Origin: Pseudoips prasinana
Taxonomy: Eukaryota > Arthropoda > Insecta > Lepidoptera > Nolidae
NCBI GenBank assembly: GCA_951640165.1
Contig: OX621255.1
Span: 28,370,001 to 28,434,000 of the forward strand
Length of the DNA stretch: 64,000 nucleotides
Direction: 5' to 3'
Part shown: positions 1 to 11,465 of the stretch, piece by piece
Layout: each line of letters opens with the position of its first letter
How positions within the stretch are numbered: position 1 is the stretch's first letter
Translations under genes and position numbers: made by a program
Notes under the pieces: model-generated
The model's database searches: none
Seen by the model: only the letters and a program-made list of their open reading frames with translations
What the model was told of the DNA's origin: nothing

Positions 1-250
1 TTAAGAAAGTTTCCCAGTATCAGTAAAGTCTGGGAGTTGGCGGTATTATACCCCCGTACCTCGGAGAACACGTAAAGCTGTCGGTCCTGTACCTGACCTC
101 TTTCCTTTCGTGTCACTCGTTAGTCGTCCTATCGGATTATGAGTGTGATGGAATAGAAATTGCTCTTGTGTTTGCCCACACACTTGTGCACTCTAATACG
201 TCCCGTGTAGATGCTAGTCTCCATTGAGACTGGCCACCGTAGTTAATTCG
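1..250 (+). repeat. SINE family D, 3' body, cut by window edge
   Basis: This matches, in the opposite orientation, the block at 60255-60500, and its last part matches 25905-26000. The 60255-60600 copy adds a tRNA-like box B next to this body, so I read it as the body of a tRNA-headed SINE. The head of this copy lies left of the window. Confidence 0.7.
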
Positions 251-280
251 ACCAGGATTTCTTTTTGAGATAGTTTGACT

Positions 281-460
281 GCTCGTGTGGCGCGGTGGTC
301 AGGGCAGTTGCCTCGCTAACACCGCGGTGCCCTCGATTTTGAGGTCGATCCCCGCACAGAACAACTATTTGTGTGACCTATAAATAGTTACCCTGAGTCT
401 GGGTGTGTTATGTGTTTACTAATTGCATATTAGTAAAGTCGCCGCGATACTGGATTATTA
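281..460 (+). repeat. SINE family C (tRNA-derived), copy 1
   Basis: A tRNA-like head with degenerate A and B boxes (GTGTGGCGCGGTGGTCAGG, then GGTCGATCCCCGC) is followed by a body shared with copies at 2756-2925 and 11297-11465, including TATTTGTGTGACC and GAGTCTGG. It cannot be a real tRNA gene because no cloverleaf closes around the boxes. Confidence 0.75.
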
Positions 461-1017
461 TTTTGTTATATATATGCAACTTGTAACATAATTAACGCAC
501 ACCCTCAAACACCCCAATTAGAATATTATGTTGTAATCATAATTCATACACTGTTTTTTTTTTTATTAACACGTATATGCATTGTTATTCACTAAATTAG
601 TATCTTGGAATAAAGTTTATTTCTCTTTATTTTGTATTGATGGATGGAATTTGTATGAAAACAAATAAAACTGCGACTTTAAGTCTTATTACTTTCACTT
701 ACGGTCAATTTTAATTTGTTTTGACTGTATAGGCAGACAGTAATATAACAATAATTTTGGTAGTTTTAATTATTTCGGAATAAAAAATTACCTATAAGTA
801 TTAAAAATGATATAATTCGATTCAGTAAACGATTCTGAACAAACTATTTTCAGGATGTTCGTTAATTAAGTTACATGTTGTGTATATATATACAAAGAGC
901 GATCTTGACAATCTTAGGATGGAAAAGAGTTATATGAAATTAAAAAAGGAGAAAGTACATCTTTCTCCTTTTTCCTCCTTACTCCTTAGCAGAAACGGAA
1001 AAAATAGGTAGTATATA
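461..1017. other. AT-rich intergenic DNA, nothing recognised
   Basis: Low-complexity AT-rich sequence with no convincing reading frame or repeat signature. Confidence 0.5.
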
Positions 1018-1490
1018 AGACCGGTTGGCAAATGCTTTGCATTTCAAGCCGCAGGTTGTGGGTTCGATTCCCACTCAGGACAGATGGGTGTAATTATTTA
1101 TAAAAGTATGGATTTACTAAAAAAAAAGAAGTAGTATATGTGAATGTTTAAATACTAAAAGGGCACATGTCACTTTTTTACCAAAAATACAATTTTTTTT
1201 AATGTCTTGGCAACACCTAAACCTACGTTTTCTGCCGAAAGGATTTATAGCTTTCTATATACTCTATAACATAATATCAAAACCAAAGTTTAGATAGTAA
1301 AAGTTTTTGAAATATTATTTTTTTTGTTTACTGTAAAATTTTACTTTGTCATTTGAGTGACAAGTGCCCTTTTAGTATTTACACATTCGTGTAATATATT
1401 AGTTATCTGGTTTCCATTGTACAATCTCTCATTAGTTTGGGAGCATATGGCCGTGTGTGAATAATGTCCCAGGATATTATGTTCTAGGGT
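1018..1490 (+). repeat. SINE family B (tRNA-derived), split by a MITE
   Basis: The head (GGTTCGATTCCCACTCAGGA at about 1060-1080) and the tail (GTTATCTGGTTTCCATTGTA through GTCCCAGGATATTAT at about 1402-1480) match the intact reverse copy at 58446-58676. The two halves are separated by the terminal-inverted-repeat element at 1133-1400. Confidence 0.75.
1133..1400. mobile_element. MITE with ~25-40 bp terminal inverted repeats, inside SINE B
   Basis: Bases 1150-1174 and 1356-1380 are inverted copies with one mismatch (core AATACTAAAAGGGCAC). Weaker inverted similarity extends outward to about 1133 and 1400. There is no coding sequence, so it is a non-autonomous DNA element. I could not assign a superfamily or a definite target duplication. 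Confidence 0.75.
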
Positions 1491-1537
1491 ATTATTATTA
1501 TAAATAGTAAATCTTATATGGTGATTATATAAATAAA

Positions 1538-1812
1538 CTAGTGGCCCGGTATGTGCTTCGCTACGTATAAGGCATAGTAATAAAAAAAAAAGATTATTAA
1601 GTTCATTTATTCCAACAAAAAAATATTTATATTGCTAAAAGATGTTGATTTTACTTATTCACTTATTCAATACTTTTTTTTAATTTTCTCTTCGTACAAA
1701 CCTTCCCTGGACTTCCACGAATAATTCAAAACCAAAATTAGCCAAATCGGTCAAGGCGCTGTTGAGTTATAACATTACAACGAAAAGTAGCATTGATTTT
1801 TATATATATAGA
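1538..1812 (-). mobile_element. Short non-autonomous Helitron
   Basis: Read on the minus strand it begins with TC (1812) followed by TATATATA, ends with CTAG (1538), and sits between A and T, which is the standard Helitron layout. It is a relative of the copy at 5573-5814; both share an internal block with AAACCTTCCCTGGACTTCC. It ends about 70 bp before a host exon. Confidence 0.8.
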
Positions 1813-1880
1813 TATTCGGGACATTGTTATCACAGCGCCATCTAGTATGTCTATCAAATAAACTCTATCTCTATTTCCAG

Positions 1881-2136
1881 CCAAGTCCTCTCCTGGGTGG
1901 AGAGGATACCCTACGTCGGGCCCAGGCTGGAGGCGCCGCTGCTGGAGTTCCTGCGCAACCAGAAGTCGCGGCTGCACAAGAGCGACGCGCCCGACAACCA
2001 GGGCTCCGTGCTGTCCAGCCTGCTGGAGAAGCTGGTGCTGGCCATGGTGGTGTACTTCGTGGTGTCCATCGTCAACGCGCTGGCGCAGAACTACAGCAAG
2101 CGCGTCGGGAAGAAGAAGAGCAAGAAGCGGGAATAG
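1881..2136 (+). CDS. Last exon of an unidentified ER tail-anchored protein (KKRE C-terminus)
   Basis: A pyrimidine-rich acceptor (CTATCTCTATTTCCAG, ending at 1880) opens an 84-codon frame that begins QVLSWVERIPYVGPR and stops with TAG at 2134-2136. One base (1881) completes a codon from the previous exon, which lies outside the window. The exon is strikingly GC-rich against AT-rich flanks, with strong third-position bias, which supports real coding. Near the C-terminus there is one hydrophobic helix (LEKLVLAMVVYFVVSIVNAL), then a basic tail ending KKRE. Lysines at -4 and -3 form a canonical dilysine COPI retrieval signal, so I infer a type I or tail-anchored ER membrane protein. I do not recognise the family. 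The true protein is longer than what is visible here. Confidence 0.75.
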
Positions 2137-2340
2137 GGCTCCCCGGCGCCGGCGCACGGGAGGGGGGCCAGAGGTACATATATATACACTTAGCTTACTG
2201 TATAGGGAGGCCTAGCATCTCCCCGCCAGTAACCGCCCAGAGTCGAGGTTCGAGTCGAGGTTCGGATTCCCTCCGGCGCGGGTACTTAGTTTGTAGTTTT
2301 GATTTGCTAGATGGTTCGAGCCCACGCTCACCTCTATAGT

Positions 2341-2540
2341 CCGGTAAAGCAGTGAAAGCCGTAAGGCTAATTGGAAAAGGTTTAATTTTTGAGCGTGTCC
2401 ATCCTTCGGAGGGCACGTTAAGCTGTCCGTCCTTGTTGTAGCCATTAGGCATCAGTCGTTAAGCCATGTCAGAGGCCTATTGGGCGGCTTGTACAACTCT
2501 GACACTAGGATAACCACTGCCCATCTCGGGCAGCGTCTCA
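2341..2540 (+). repeat. 5S-headed SINE family, body only (5' damaged)
   Basis: The body with GAGGGCACGTTAAGCTGTCC, CATGTCAGAGGCCTATTGGG and GGTTAACCACTGCCCAT-like segments matches copies at 20370-20590 and 55980-56175. The 5S-like head seen in those copies is missing or diverged here. Confidence 0.6.
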
Positions 2541-2559
2541 GGCACTGAAATACTGAGAT

Positions 2560-2660
2560 TTTTTTATTAACAAAAAAATCTCAAACTCACCTTTGCCCGA
2601 CCCGGGATTTGAATCAACGTAACGTATGCGATCTGCCAACGAGCTAGTTGGCATAGTCTC
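2560..2660 (-). repeat. tRNA-headed SINE fragment
   Basis: On the minus strand a box-B-like stretch precedes CCCGGGTCGGGCAAAGGTG. It is only a head, without a recognisable body. Confidence 0.4.
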
Positions 2661-2755
2661 AATGTTATTGTCATATTTAACGTTATTTTACGTGTATGCG
2701 TTGTGGTGTCGATAACGCTTTAGCGTAGAGCTACAGGAAGCACATCGACGATACA

Positions 2756-2925
2756 CATGTGGCGCAGTGGTTAAGACAGTCGCCACGCCGCTTCGTTTCC
2801 CGGGTTCGATTCCCGCGCAGGACAACTATATATGTAAATGTATATATAAATGGTTGTTCTGAGTCTGGATATATTTTGTGTCCATGAATTATATGTTTGT
2901 AAAGAACCCCCACAACACATGGATT
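2756..2925 (+). repeat. SINE family C, copy 2
   Basis: The head has TGGCGCAGTGGTTAAGACAG (A box) and GGGTTCGATTCCCGCGCAGG (B box). The body ends near TTTGTAAAGAACCCC and is collinear with 281-460 and 11297-11465. Confidence 0.8.
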
Positions 2926-3112
2926 TATTTCCCTAATGCGGCCGTTGACTTTAAAAATAGAAGATCAGGGCGATTAGCTGATGAATCTTATATAGAAAGC
3001 CATAAAAGAATTTTATTTCAAAATTAATTTTGGTTACCTTGTAATGTTCCATAGGTAATAGATAAGACCTTTAAATCTTCTTGATGTTCAGTGTGTGTGT
3101 GTGTATGTCCGC

Positions 3113-3202
3113 AGCGCGTCGTCGCCGCCGTCGGTAGCACGCAGCGCGCCACCCATCGTCCCAGCGGACTGCCCATACTGTGCTTACCTCCTCACGTGAC
3201 GT
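3113..3202 (+). other. Short GC-rich island with exon-like borders
   Basis: A GC-rich block stands out from the AT-rich surroundings. It is preceded by a TG run and GTCCGCAG, which could act as an acceptor, and it carries a short frame rich in Ser and Pro that stops at TGA about 85 bases in. It could be an alternative terminal exon or 3' UTR segment of the gene ending at 2136, or chance. There is no homology that I recognise. Confidence 0.25.
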
Positions 3203-4499
3203 ACCACTCACGGAAGATAGGACTTTAACAAATAATCGTGTGTTTACAAACTGCCTAGCTGCTTTGTAAAAAATAACTACATACTCCAACATTCGATTAA
3301 AAAAATATTCTAACAGCTTTGTAAATGCGAACCTAAAAATCCTCCTATCTTTTTAACGTGTATTAAAGAGTTGGGAGGATTTTTTTAAATAAAATGGTTG
3401 TGTGCTTATAACCACACGATAGAAGTAAAAAGTTGTAAATTGTCTCACTTTCAGCGTCACCGATCGAAGCGTGACGGTTCACTTGCGTTTACTCTAGAGC
3501 TTCAATAATATGATGCTTACAAAATGCCTAGCTGCTTTGTAAATGAGCTAAAACACCAAAAATACACAGGATATCAGATGTATATAATTACAAACAAAAC
3601 TAATGTAATTATAGCAATGCAAAAAGATTTTTAGAAGTTTTGTAAATGGCTTCAGATCAAGGATCTACTGCAAAGCTATTTGTATCGATATTTTATTGAT
3701 TTCACATTCGATATATGTGCTACGGTCATCTTGTGAGATTATTGTTTTGAAATATTTAGAATGTCAGCTATGTTTCTAGATGTCTGCCAAAAGATGGCGT
3801 GTTCGTGTTCCGTAAGCAGGAAACTCGTAAATTCAGATTCAAAATTTATTTATTTCGAAATGTGGAACCGTCATTTTTTTACCCTACGGTGTAATGCATG
3901 GCGTGGGAGCTATTGAAAAACACCGAAAGAAAAATACACTATTCATAATACACAACCAACTCCAATTTTTTTACTGTGCACCATAAATAACTGCCAAAAT
4001 CGGCATTACCTACAGCAAAGATTGTTGCAGCGCGGGTATTCTCGATGGCCCATTAAACAGAAAACTCAGAAGGAATCACCTTTCAAACAAAAACTTACAA
4101 TACCGTCATTATAAGTATGACGTTCTACTGCTTTACTGGGGTTGGACAAGGACTATGTATGACTTGAATGTGACGGACTTTACTTGACAATGACGGAAAT
4201 AAATGATAGAAAAATATATTTACTGAAGGTTCATAAGGCCAAAGAAGCCAGAGCCGTAAAAACGAATAAAAAAAAAAAGTATGACGTCGTTTTGGCTTCG
4301 GGGGTTAAAAACTGATTGCTCCATTTGTTGTGGCTTTTACAAACAGGACTCTAGAATAATTATCTCATAAGAGGACTCCGATGCACATTTTAAGAAAATG
4401 CATACAATTTAATTTATTACGTGTGCAAGCGAGACAGCTGCTCGCTAAATACTGGTTCTTTAGCATATTGTGACTAATGCAATAGCTTTTTTCCAAAAG
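3203..4499. other. Intergenic DNA
   Basis: AT-rich with no supported gene. A short phrase (TGCCTAGCTGCTTTGTAAA) occurs at about 3250 and 3525, and a small inverted repeat (AAATCCTCC / GGAGGATTT) lies at about 3337-3387. Confidence 0.4.
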
Positions 4500-4580
4500 A
4501 CGTGTGCAAAGATCGTGATAAATGAAAATCCGTTGTCTCTGCCTACCCCTCTGGGAAACAGGCGTGAGTCTATGCAATAG
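4500..4580 (+). pseudogene. LINE ORF C-terminal tail, fragment
   Basis: A frame reading KDRDK, stop, KSVVSAYPSGKQA is the same tail as the fragment at 18978-19256 on the other strand. It is an isolated decayed piece of a non-LTR retrotransposon reverse-transcriptase ORF, with an in-frame stop. Confidence 0.5.
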
Positions 4581-4780
4581 CTTTGGTGTTGAATATTAGA
4601 CCTATATGTAGGTTCTTCCTTTTCCACGACCGAACTTTAGTCACCGCCGATCTTTCAAAACGAGGTTACGATTAGCTTATTAATAAATAAGATATTAGTC
4701 GAAAACAGAATAATTAAAAAAAAGGCTTAAAGAATTTTATAACACAAAAATAACTAAATAGTAATAAACAACATCGTTAT

Positions 4781-4868
4781 AATATCCTGGGACATTATTT
4801 ACACACGGCCATCTGATCCCAAACTAAGCAGAGCTTGGACTATGGAAACCAGATAACTGATATACTAC
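4781..4868 (-). repeat. SINE family B, 3' fragment
   Basis: The reverse complement matches the tail of the family B copy at 58446-58676 (CCTGGGACATTATTTACACA, then CATCTGATCCCAAACTAAGC). Confidence 0.7.
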
Positions 4869-5572
4869 ATATATTACTACTATGTCGTACGGAATATGTT
4901 GTTGTCAAGGTTTTTCGTGTACTAGATGTATTATTGGCATTACTTATGGGTGTAAATATACATTTAGAACATAAATACATTTAAACTAAAATAAGGTTTC
5001 TCTGTAATTTCTCCAGCGGAAGGTAGGTAGAATAATGATACAATGCAATAACTAGCTAAGCTTTATTATACTGAATAAATATAAGTTGCAAATATGAAAT
5101 GGTGAATATTTGGAAAATTATAAAAATGTGTTAAAAATGATATAGTTTGTGTAATAATTATGTTTTTTACAGAGTAAGTTATACTATTGAGTTTCAACAA
5201 ATTTAAACATTCGGCCTGAATTTCGTCGCTTTTATGGTGAAGAGAATCCACTCACAATTATGTGACACGCGGTAATAGAAAGTCTGGTAGTAATTCCCAG
5301 TGGTTTCACATATACCTACTGAAGAGATTTTATTGACTAAAAATTGATTTAACTCTATTTTATACTAAACTTGTTGTACCATGCGTGCGTTGCTACGCCA
5401 CTACTAAAATAGTCTTCTGATAGTGGCGTCATCTGTTGAAGATTGGTCGTACCAACTCAGAAACCTTCGTCGGCTCATGCACAACACTTTGCTGAAGATC
5501 ATCACATGATCTAATGCATAGTTTACGATTATGACATACAGACAAACATTCATTTATATATATATATATATA

Positions 5573-5814
5573 CTAGCGGCCCGGTACGTGCTTCGCTACG
5601 CTTTTAAGTATTAGTACAAATTGTTTGTATACGGGAGTATAGAAAGATGTTGATTTTACACTTTTTCAAGAGTTTTTTTTTTATATTTTCTCTACGTACA
5701 AACCTTCCCTGGACTTCCACGAATAATTCAAGACCAAAATTAGCCAAATCGGTAAAAGCGTTGATGAGTTTTAATATTACAACGAAAAGTGGCATTGATT
5801 TTTGTATATATAGA
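5573..5814 (-). mobile_element. Short non-autonomous Helitron
   Basis: On the minus strand it begins TCTATATATAC at 5814 and ends GGGCCGCTAG at 5573, between A and T. This gives an intact 242-bp element, closely related to 1538-1812. A TA dinucleotide run abuts its 3' end. Confidence 0.8.
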
Positions 5815-6336
5815 TGTATATCAATTCTCTTTAGCTTCAAATGTGTGTTGACTCTGTTTGCTACGAAGGCGACGATTTAGCCGAATAATTATAATACATT
5901 TTCATATAATTTGAATTAAGTAACTTTTGGTTTTAAAAGTAAGTGATTTGTGTCTTATAATGAAATGTCTGTTACCAGCTTCGCCAATACCAGGCAAACT
6001 AAATATTATGTGTTTTTAAAGTCTCATAGTGAATTATTTATTTAAATATGTTTATTTTAATAGTAAAAAGGCATTAGGATTGCATTCGTCGAGCTGTATT
6101 AATTTTATAATTCAATTGTTTTTCGTTTTATTAATACTGAAAAGAAAATTGGAAAGCTATCATTGGATTTTAGACAACTGACATTATACCAACGGTGATG
6201 GCACAATATTTACAAACTGCATTTAATAAAACACGTGAAATGGAGCTTTAAAGTGACTGACTTCAGAGATTAACTTTTCACCAGCAAGATCCTGTATTGA
6301 AATACTATAAATATCAGACACTTACAAATTGCGATC

Positions 6337-6390
6337 TGATCCCAAACTAGGCAGGGCCTGTACTATGGAAACCAGATAACTGATAAACAT
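6337..6390 (-). repeat. SINE family B, tail fragment
   Basis: CTGATCCCAAACTAGGCAGG followed by TGTACTATGGAAACCAGATA matches the family B tail. It abuts the family A copy that starts at about 6398. Confidence 0.6.
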
Positions 6391-6397
6391 ACCTGTA

Positions 6398-6655
6398 TGA
6401 CGGTCACCATAGCCTAGTTGGTAGTGCTCCTGCCTACGAAGCTGGTGGTCCTGGGTTCGAATCCCGGTAAGTGCAAATATTTGTGTGATGAGCACGAATA
6501 TTTGTTTCTGAGTCATGGATGTTTTCTATGTATATAAGTATTTATCTATCTGTATAAGTATGTATATCGTTGCCTGGTACCCATAGTACAAGCTTTGCTT
6601 AGTTTGGGGCTAGGATGATCTGTGTGACATTGTCCCCAGATATTATTATTATTAT
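6398..6655 (+). repeat. SINE family A (tRNA-derived), full copy
   Basis: A tRNA-like head (ATAGCCTAGTTGGTAGTGCT and GGGTTCGAATCCCGGTAAG) is followed by the family body (TTTGTGTGATGAGCACGAAT) and tail (AGTTTGGGGCTAGGATGATC), ending in an ATT microsatellite. Other copies are at 15375, 59567 (-), 62185 (-) and 63350. Confidence 0.85.
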
Positions 6656-9100
6656 TATATATTTTTCAATACATATATTCGTGCTCAATCCAACGAACTC
6701 CGGCTTAGCAGTCACGGCCACAAACCACTAAACCAACAGGCCAATTTAGTGTTCTGAATTTCATCAAAATCGTTGCATATTACATAATACCATCACAAGG
6801 ATCCTATGCATAACAAACAATATTACAATAATAAATATTGAAGTTGTTTTTCGTGTGTTTTGTTTTAGAAGTTGAAGATATGGGCTTTAGTAGTGTGGCA
6901 CTTTAGTGTTTATACAAGTTGTATCATAAATAGCAGGCTTAGCTTAAGAGCTATATCTGTCCATGATACTGAACTAATTATACAGAACCCAAGAAAAAAG
7001 ATTTAGAAAGACAAAATGCGTCAAGTGATCGTTATTCTTTCTTGGGAGTTAATATATTATTTTTTGTGTCTTGCATATTTATGTTGTTAAGTTTTATGGG
7101 CAAATTCAGCTCTTTAACTGATGTCCACTATTTATCATACACCCTGCATAGTATATTTCATACTGATTATCTCTATCTAGTTACAAAAAAACCGTGAAAT
7201 ATTAAAACAATAGAAAAGCCATATGCAAAATAATAATAAGCAGCTATCGCCCGACCAATAAGTCTTGCCTTGACTTGTACATACATAGTTTAAAGTAGAT
7301 GTTTAACATGGTCGCACGATTCGGGTATATAACGAATGGCTAAAATAGCTTAGGTGCTCAAAGTAGTCCGTAATATTGTTGGGCTTAGAAAAAAACAATA
7401 AAAAAAAAACGTTTTAGTACATAATTTAGTTATTTTTTTTTATTTATATGGTGCTAAAGTGTTGCCACAATCAAAAAAATTAAATAAGTGGTCAGAATCT
7501 CACATGGTAATAATGAAGCCAGAATGTAAAAAGAGCTTCGCTTTTTTACAATAAAACTATATATTTAGTTTATTTTAAGCTAATTTTTTTGTAGGTCGTT
7601 ATTATGACATCATATATTTAAATGGATGTTATAAGTACTAAAATTATGTACTAAAACTTGAAATTTCTCTCACAATCTTTTAATTGTAACACCATATTGA
7701 TACGCGTTTTATCATTATTTAATATTACTAAATAATTTATATTATAAAAATAACTCGAAATAAGTTAGTACCAACGCCAAATTGTCAGTGTAATCCTGTT
7801 TAAATTACAGGAATAATTCTAAAACTTTCAAGCAGTTTTTACTAGTGTGTAAATTATCGATGAAAATTTAGACTATGGTCGATATTTTTTTTATTTAGTA
7901 AACTTTTGGAAAGAATAGTCCAAAAGCAACATAAAATATTTATCTAAACAAAAATAATTATTAAAGTGATTTTACCAAATTAATTATAGCATGTGATTTT
8001 ATCGATTCCAAAAATAAAAACAATGTGTTGGTGCTGTTCCTAATTGGTTTATCGTTACATTTTATTTTGTTTATTTTCATCTTACCTAGTCCATGGTAGA
8101 TAAAATGTTATGTTACTATTATTATTTATTACTCATATTAATTATTAATATTTTGCATTGTATTTAGGCACTGATAAATAAAACACTAGACAGTGAATTT
8201 ATTTAGTTATGTTAAATCTAATCATAAATATATTTATGTATAAATAGTTTTTTTTTCATTGGCAACACTTTTCATTGATTATGTATTTGGTATACATAAT
8301 ACTTGAACGAAATAATCATAAACCATTTCAAAGATTCACGTCTAGTTAATGTATCCGTATTTAATATTAAGAAATTTAAATGAAAGACATTTTTGTATCT
8401 TGTAAAGGTGATTAATATATAAGTAGATAAATGAAGTCCAGTATTAAATTAAGGATTTTTATCAATATTGGAATGACATCGTAGGGTTGTCTTTGATTTA
8501 GAAAATAGTTTCTTTACTGCTGTTAATTTACCACAAACAATAAGATTTTTTTTAATTATGCACATTGAAGAAGATAATTCGTAGTTTTACAATAAACGCT
8601 GCTGTATAGATCCATGTTTGGAAATCCAACGGCAAAATGGGTTGAATAGAAGTAAGCACAATTCACTTATATGAGTTAAATTTTGTCGTTGTATTCAGCC
8701 CTTGATTTGTATTCAATCCGGTTAACGGTATTAATAGCTTGAAATTTAAGGCGGTAAATAACTAGAATTTTCAAAATCAAAGTACTACCCATAAGTTTTT
8801 GAGTGATTGCATTCCTGTTAAGTAGACACTTTAAATTACAGTTTGGTGTAAATTTTGGGATTTTAAATAATAGTTTTAAGCTGGTATTTTGGGAAATACA
8901 AATACTGGTTTTATTCTTTATAGGTTATTAATTTAAAAATATTTTTTATCGAATTCTTCCAAACTCTTCCTATATTTATTGTGAAAGTTATTCTTAATTA
9001 CTTTACATACGATTTAAAAATATTATGAATGTATCATACTTATATCTGCAACCAGATTAAACCAGAATACGGCATTAATAGCACATAATAACCATTTGAA
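6656..9100. other. AT-rich intergenic DNA
   Basis: About 2.4 kb without a supported ORF or a repeat I can name. It has strongly AT-rich, UTR-like composition. Confidence 0.5.
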
Positions 9101-9480
9101 TTGAGTGGCCATGTCAGCTGAATGACGTCCACTGCTGGACAAAGGCCTCCACAAAAGATTTCCATAATAATAATAATTTAATTCAGACATAGTCCATAGT
9201 GTGTTAGTAAACAATTTCCTTCAAAAATATTGTTAGTAAACATAAATAACTAGCTCACATTAAATAGAAACATGTAGCTGCATCCATCTCCTCATCATAG
9301 GAGACTCCCACCTATCTACAAACACGCTTAGGATAGTGTTGGTGCTGCCACGGATACGTGCCATCAAGGAAGCGCACCTTTTTCGCATTTCCCATCAATA
9401 CGCGTCTCAGCGAACATCCCTGACGCACTGCACCGCCACGGCAGCCCCAGCAGTACCCTAAGCGCTATAATGGCGTTGGG
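9100..9480 (-). repeat. Non-LTR retrotransposon 3' fragments
   Basis: The segment at 9106-9165 carries, on the minus strand, GGCCTTTGTCCAGCAGTGGA-type sequence, the widespread lepidopteran LINE/SINE 3' motif. A GC-richer block at 9263-9480 looks like further retroelement remnant but cannot be placed. Confidence 0.5.
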
Positions 9481-9690
9481 TCCATAATTTGGAGGGATAT
9501 GCCACAATCACCGCGCTTGGCAGACATGTTGGCGATAGCTTTATGATGGGCATATTACACCGAGAGACGCTGTTACCCGTTCTCTGGGAGATATTTCCTC
9601 TGGTTGACTTCTACGCCTCCCACAAGTTGAAACAGAATAGAGTGGTAATTGTGCGATATTCGCTTGTTTTTAAATGTTACATGGCGGTTA

Positions 9691-9859
9691 TCTACTATAT
9701 AAAAATAAGTCAGGTTTTCCTTCCTGACGCTATAACTCCAGAACGCACGAACCGATTTCCACGGTTTTGCATTCGTTGGAAAGGTCTCGGGATCCGTGAT
9801 GTTTATAGCAAAGAAAATTTATAAAATTTAACGCGGGTAACACCGCGGGGCACAGCTAG
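9691..9859 (+). mobile_element. Short non-autonomous Helitron
   Basis: It starts TCTACTATATAAAAATAAGT after an A and ends GGGGCACAGCTAG before a T. It contains the usual lepidopteran Helitron interior (AACCGATTTCCACGGTTTTG). At 169 bp it is short and intact. Confidence 0.8.
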
Positions 9860-9954
9860 TTTCCTATAAATGATCGCGTTTAAAAAAAAAATACGTTGTT
9901 GAAATATAGTTACATATATGTATGTCTTTATAGCAAGGTAAGCCTAGTATAGTG

Positions 9955-10012
9955 GAGATCTTTGGGGGAGGCCTTTGTCAAGCAGTGGACGTCTTTCAAT
10001 TGGTATGATGAA
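9955..10012 (+). repeat. Lepidopteran LINE/SINE 3' motif
   Basis: GGGGGAGGCCTTTGTCAAGC, then AGTGGACGTCTTTC and TGATGA: the common 3' tail, also at 62685-62750 (+), 19945-19990 (+), 12050-12130 (-) and 9106 (-). Confidence 0.6.
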
Positions 10013-11296
10013 TCTAGGCAAAAAAAATATTGGGCTCATTGAATCACTTTTTTTGTCAGGAACAATATTGGACTTACTAATCCCTCGCCATTAGGTTCTT
10101 TAAACAGTTTGTATTTCACAAAACCAGTACTTGGGTAGTCATACGACTTAAAATAACAGTGTGGAAATCTATTACTATCTATTATCTTGTAGTTTTGTGA
10201 ATTAGATACATTTACGTGTCCAATTCTGCTATATTAAATGTTTTAGGATATTTATATTAAATATTGCATTGATTATTTGATGTCTTGACATCATTCTTCA
10301 TTTGAATGAGAGCTTGTAAATGTTGCCAGTATAAAAAAGTAGAATCATAGATTATGGTTTTCAATGTAAATAAATGACACTATTAGTGTGCTGCCGGTGC
10401 CAAAATAGATCAAAATAATTTAAAAATAAAGTAATAGAGTCACCCCATTCCATATGTCTTTATTGTAAGTATAAAATATAGCAGAATTGACACCCCTATT
10501 AAAACGTAGTGACATTCATTTAAATTGTTAAGATTTTATATTTTCTAATCTGTATTCTCATTAAGTGTGCTTTTTGCTACATTCCACACTTTTTATAGAT
10601 GTTTGAATTTTTATGACAAGCTGAAAACTTATTTTTACTTATGTAAGTAGTTCCTGATTTAGTTGTTGTGAAAATATTTTCAAAGTTTTGGCTTGACACA
10701 GGGTAGGCTTGTTGGCCATTTTTGGAAATATAAAGTGGATTATTCTTTATTTATTAAGTGGAAAAAGAGAATTACAATATGTTTGTCCTTAAATTGAGCC
10801 TTATGAAGTGGAATCACTGCCATAGTTGCACTATGAAATTAAATAAAAAAGTTTGGTTATATTATAATGTTGTTTTGTCCATTGTTTGTTTATATATTCA
10901 TTTTGAAATTTGTAGTTTGTACAGTAACTGTGGAGTGGTTTAAAATTTAGTACAAAATATTGCTTAATTTTTGTAAGTTTGAGGATTCGTACTCACAAAG
11001 CAATAAATGAATGTTCACGAAATGCGATGGTTGTTTTCTTTTATTACCAAATATTTATAGAATAAATGGTTCTCCAACTGTTCTGCTGATGGATGAATGT
11101 TTAGCTTAATTCCATCAATGCAAGGGGAGCAGTTCCGGATTAATACTTATCATAATATAGATTACTTTATCTGTGGCGCCCCTTCCTCTTTCACAGAACT
11201 TATAATGTTATGTGGAAGTCTTATCATTATCCCTCAATCGTTTACCAAAATTCAATAGACTTATAAAATCAAATACGTTTACAATCGTCGAAACTT
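10013..11296. other. AT-rich intergenic DNA
   Basis: No supported gene. A 61-codon open frame at 10758-10943 has no recognisable features, and an AATAAA lies at about 11002. Confidence 0.45.
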
Positions 11297-11465
11297 CACG
11301 TGTGGAGAAGCGGTTAAGACAGTGGCCTCGCCACATCATTCCGGGTTCGATTCCCGTGCAGGACAACTATTTGTGTGACCCATAAAGAGTTGTTCTGAGT
11401 CTGGATGTACTTTGTGTCTGTCTGTAAATTATATGTTAGTAAAGTACCCCGTAGACTTAGAATTG
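11297..11465 (+). repeat. SINE family C, copy 3
   Basis: ACGTGTGGAGAAGCGGTTAA, GGGTTCGATTCCCGTGCAGG and the tail ATATGTTAGTAAAGTACCCC match the other family C copies. It is the best-preserved copy of the three. Confidence 0.8.

Noticed and set aside
1738..2339. Long frames in both directions overlapping 1881-2136
   Set aside because: Their composition comes from the GC-rich exon; only the frame ending at 2136 follows a good acceptor and gives a sensible protein.
6400..6480. tRNA gene
   Set aside because: A and B boxes are present but the sequence does not close a cloverleaf; several copies with the same downstream body show it is a SINE head. The same applies to 283, 1060, 2760, 11300 and 63360.
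9489..9824. 111-codon plus-strand ORF
   Set aside because: It runs through a Helitron (9691-9859) and has no coding signature.
10758..10943. 61-codon plus-strand ORF
   Set aside because: No homology, low-complexity AT-rich composition, no splice context.
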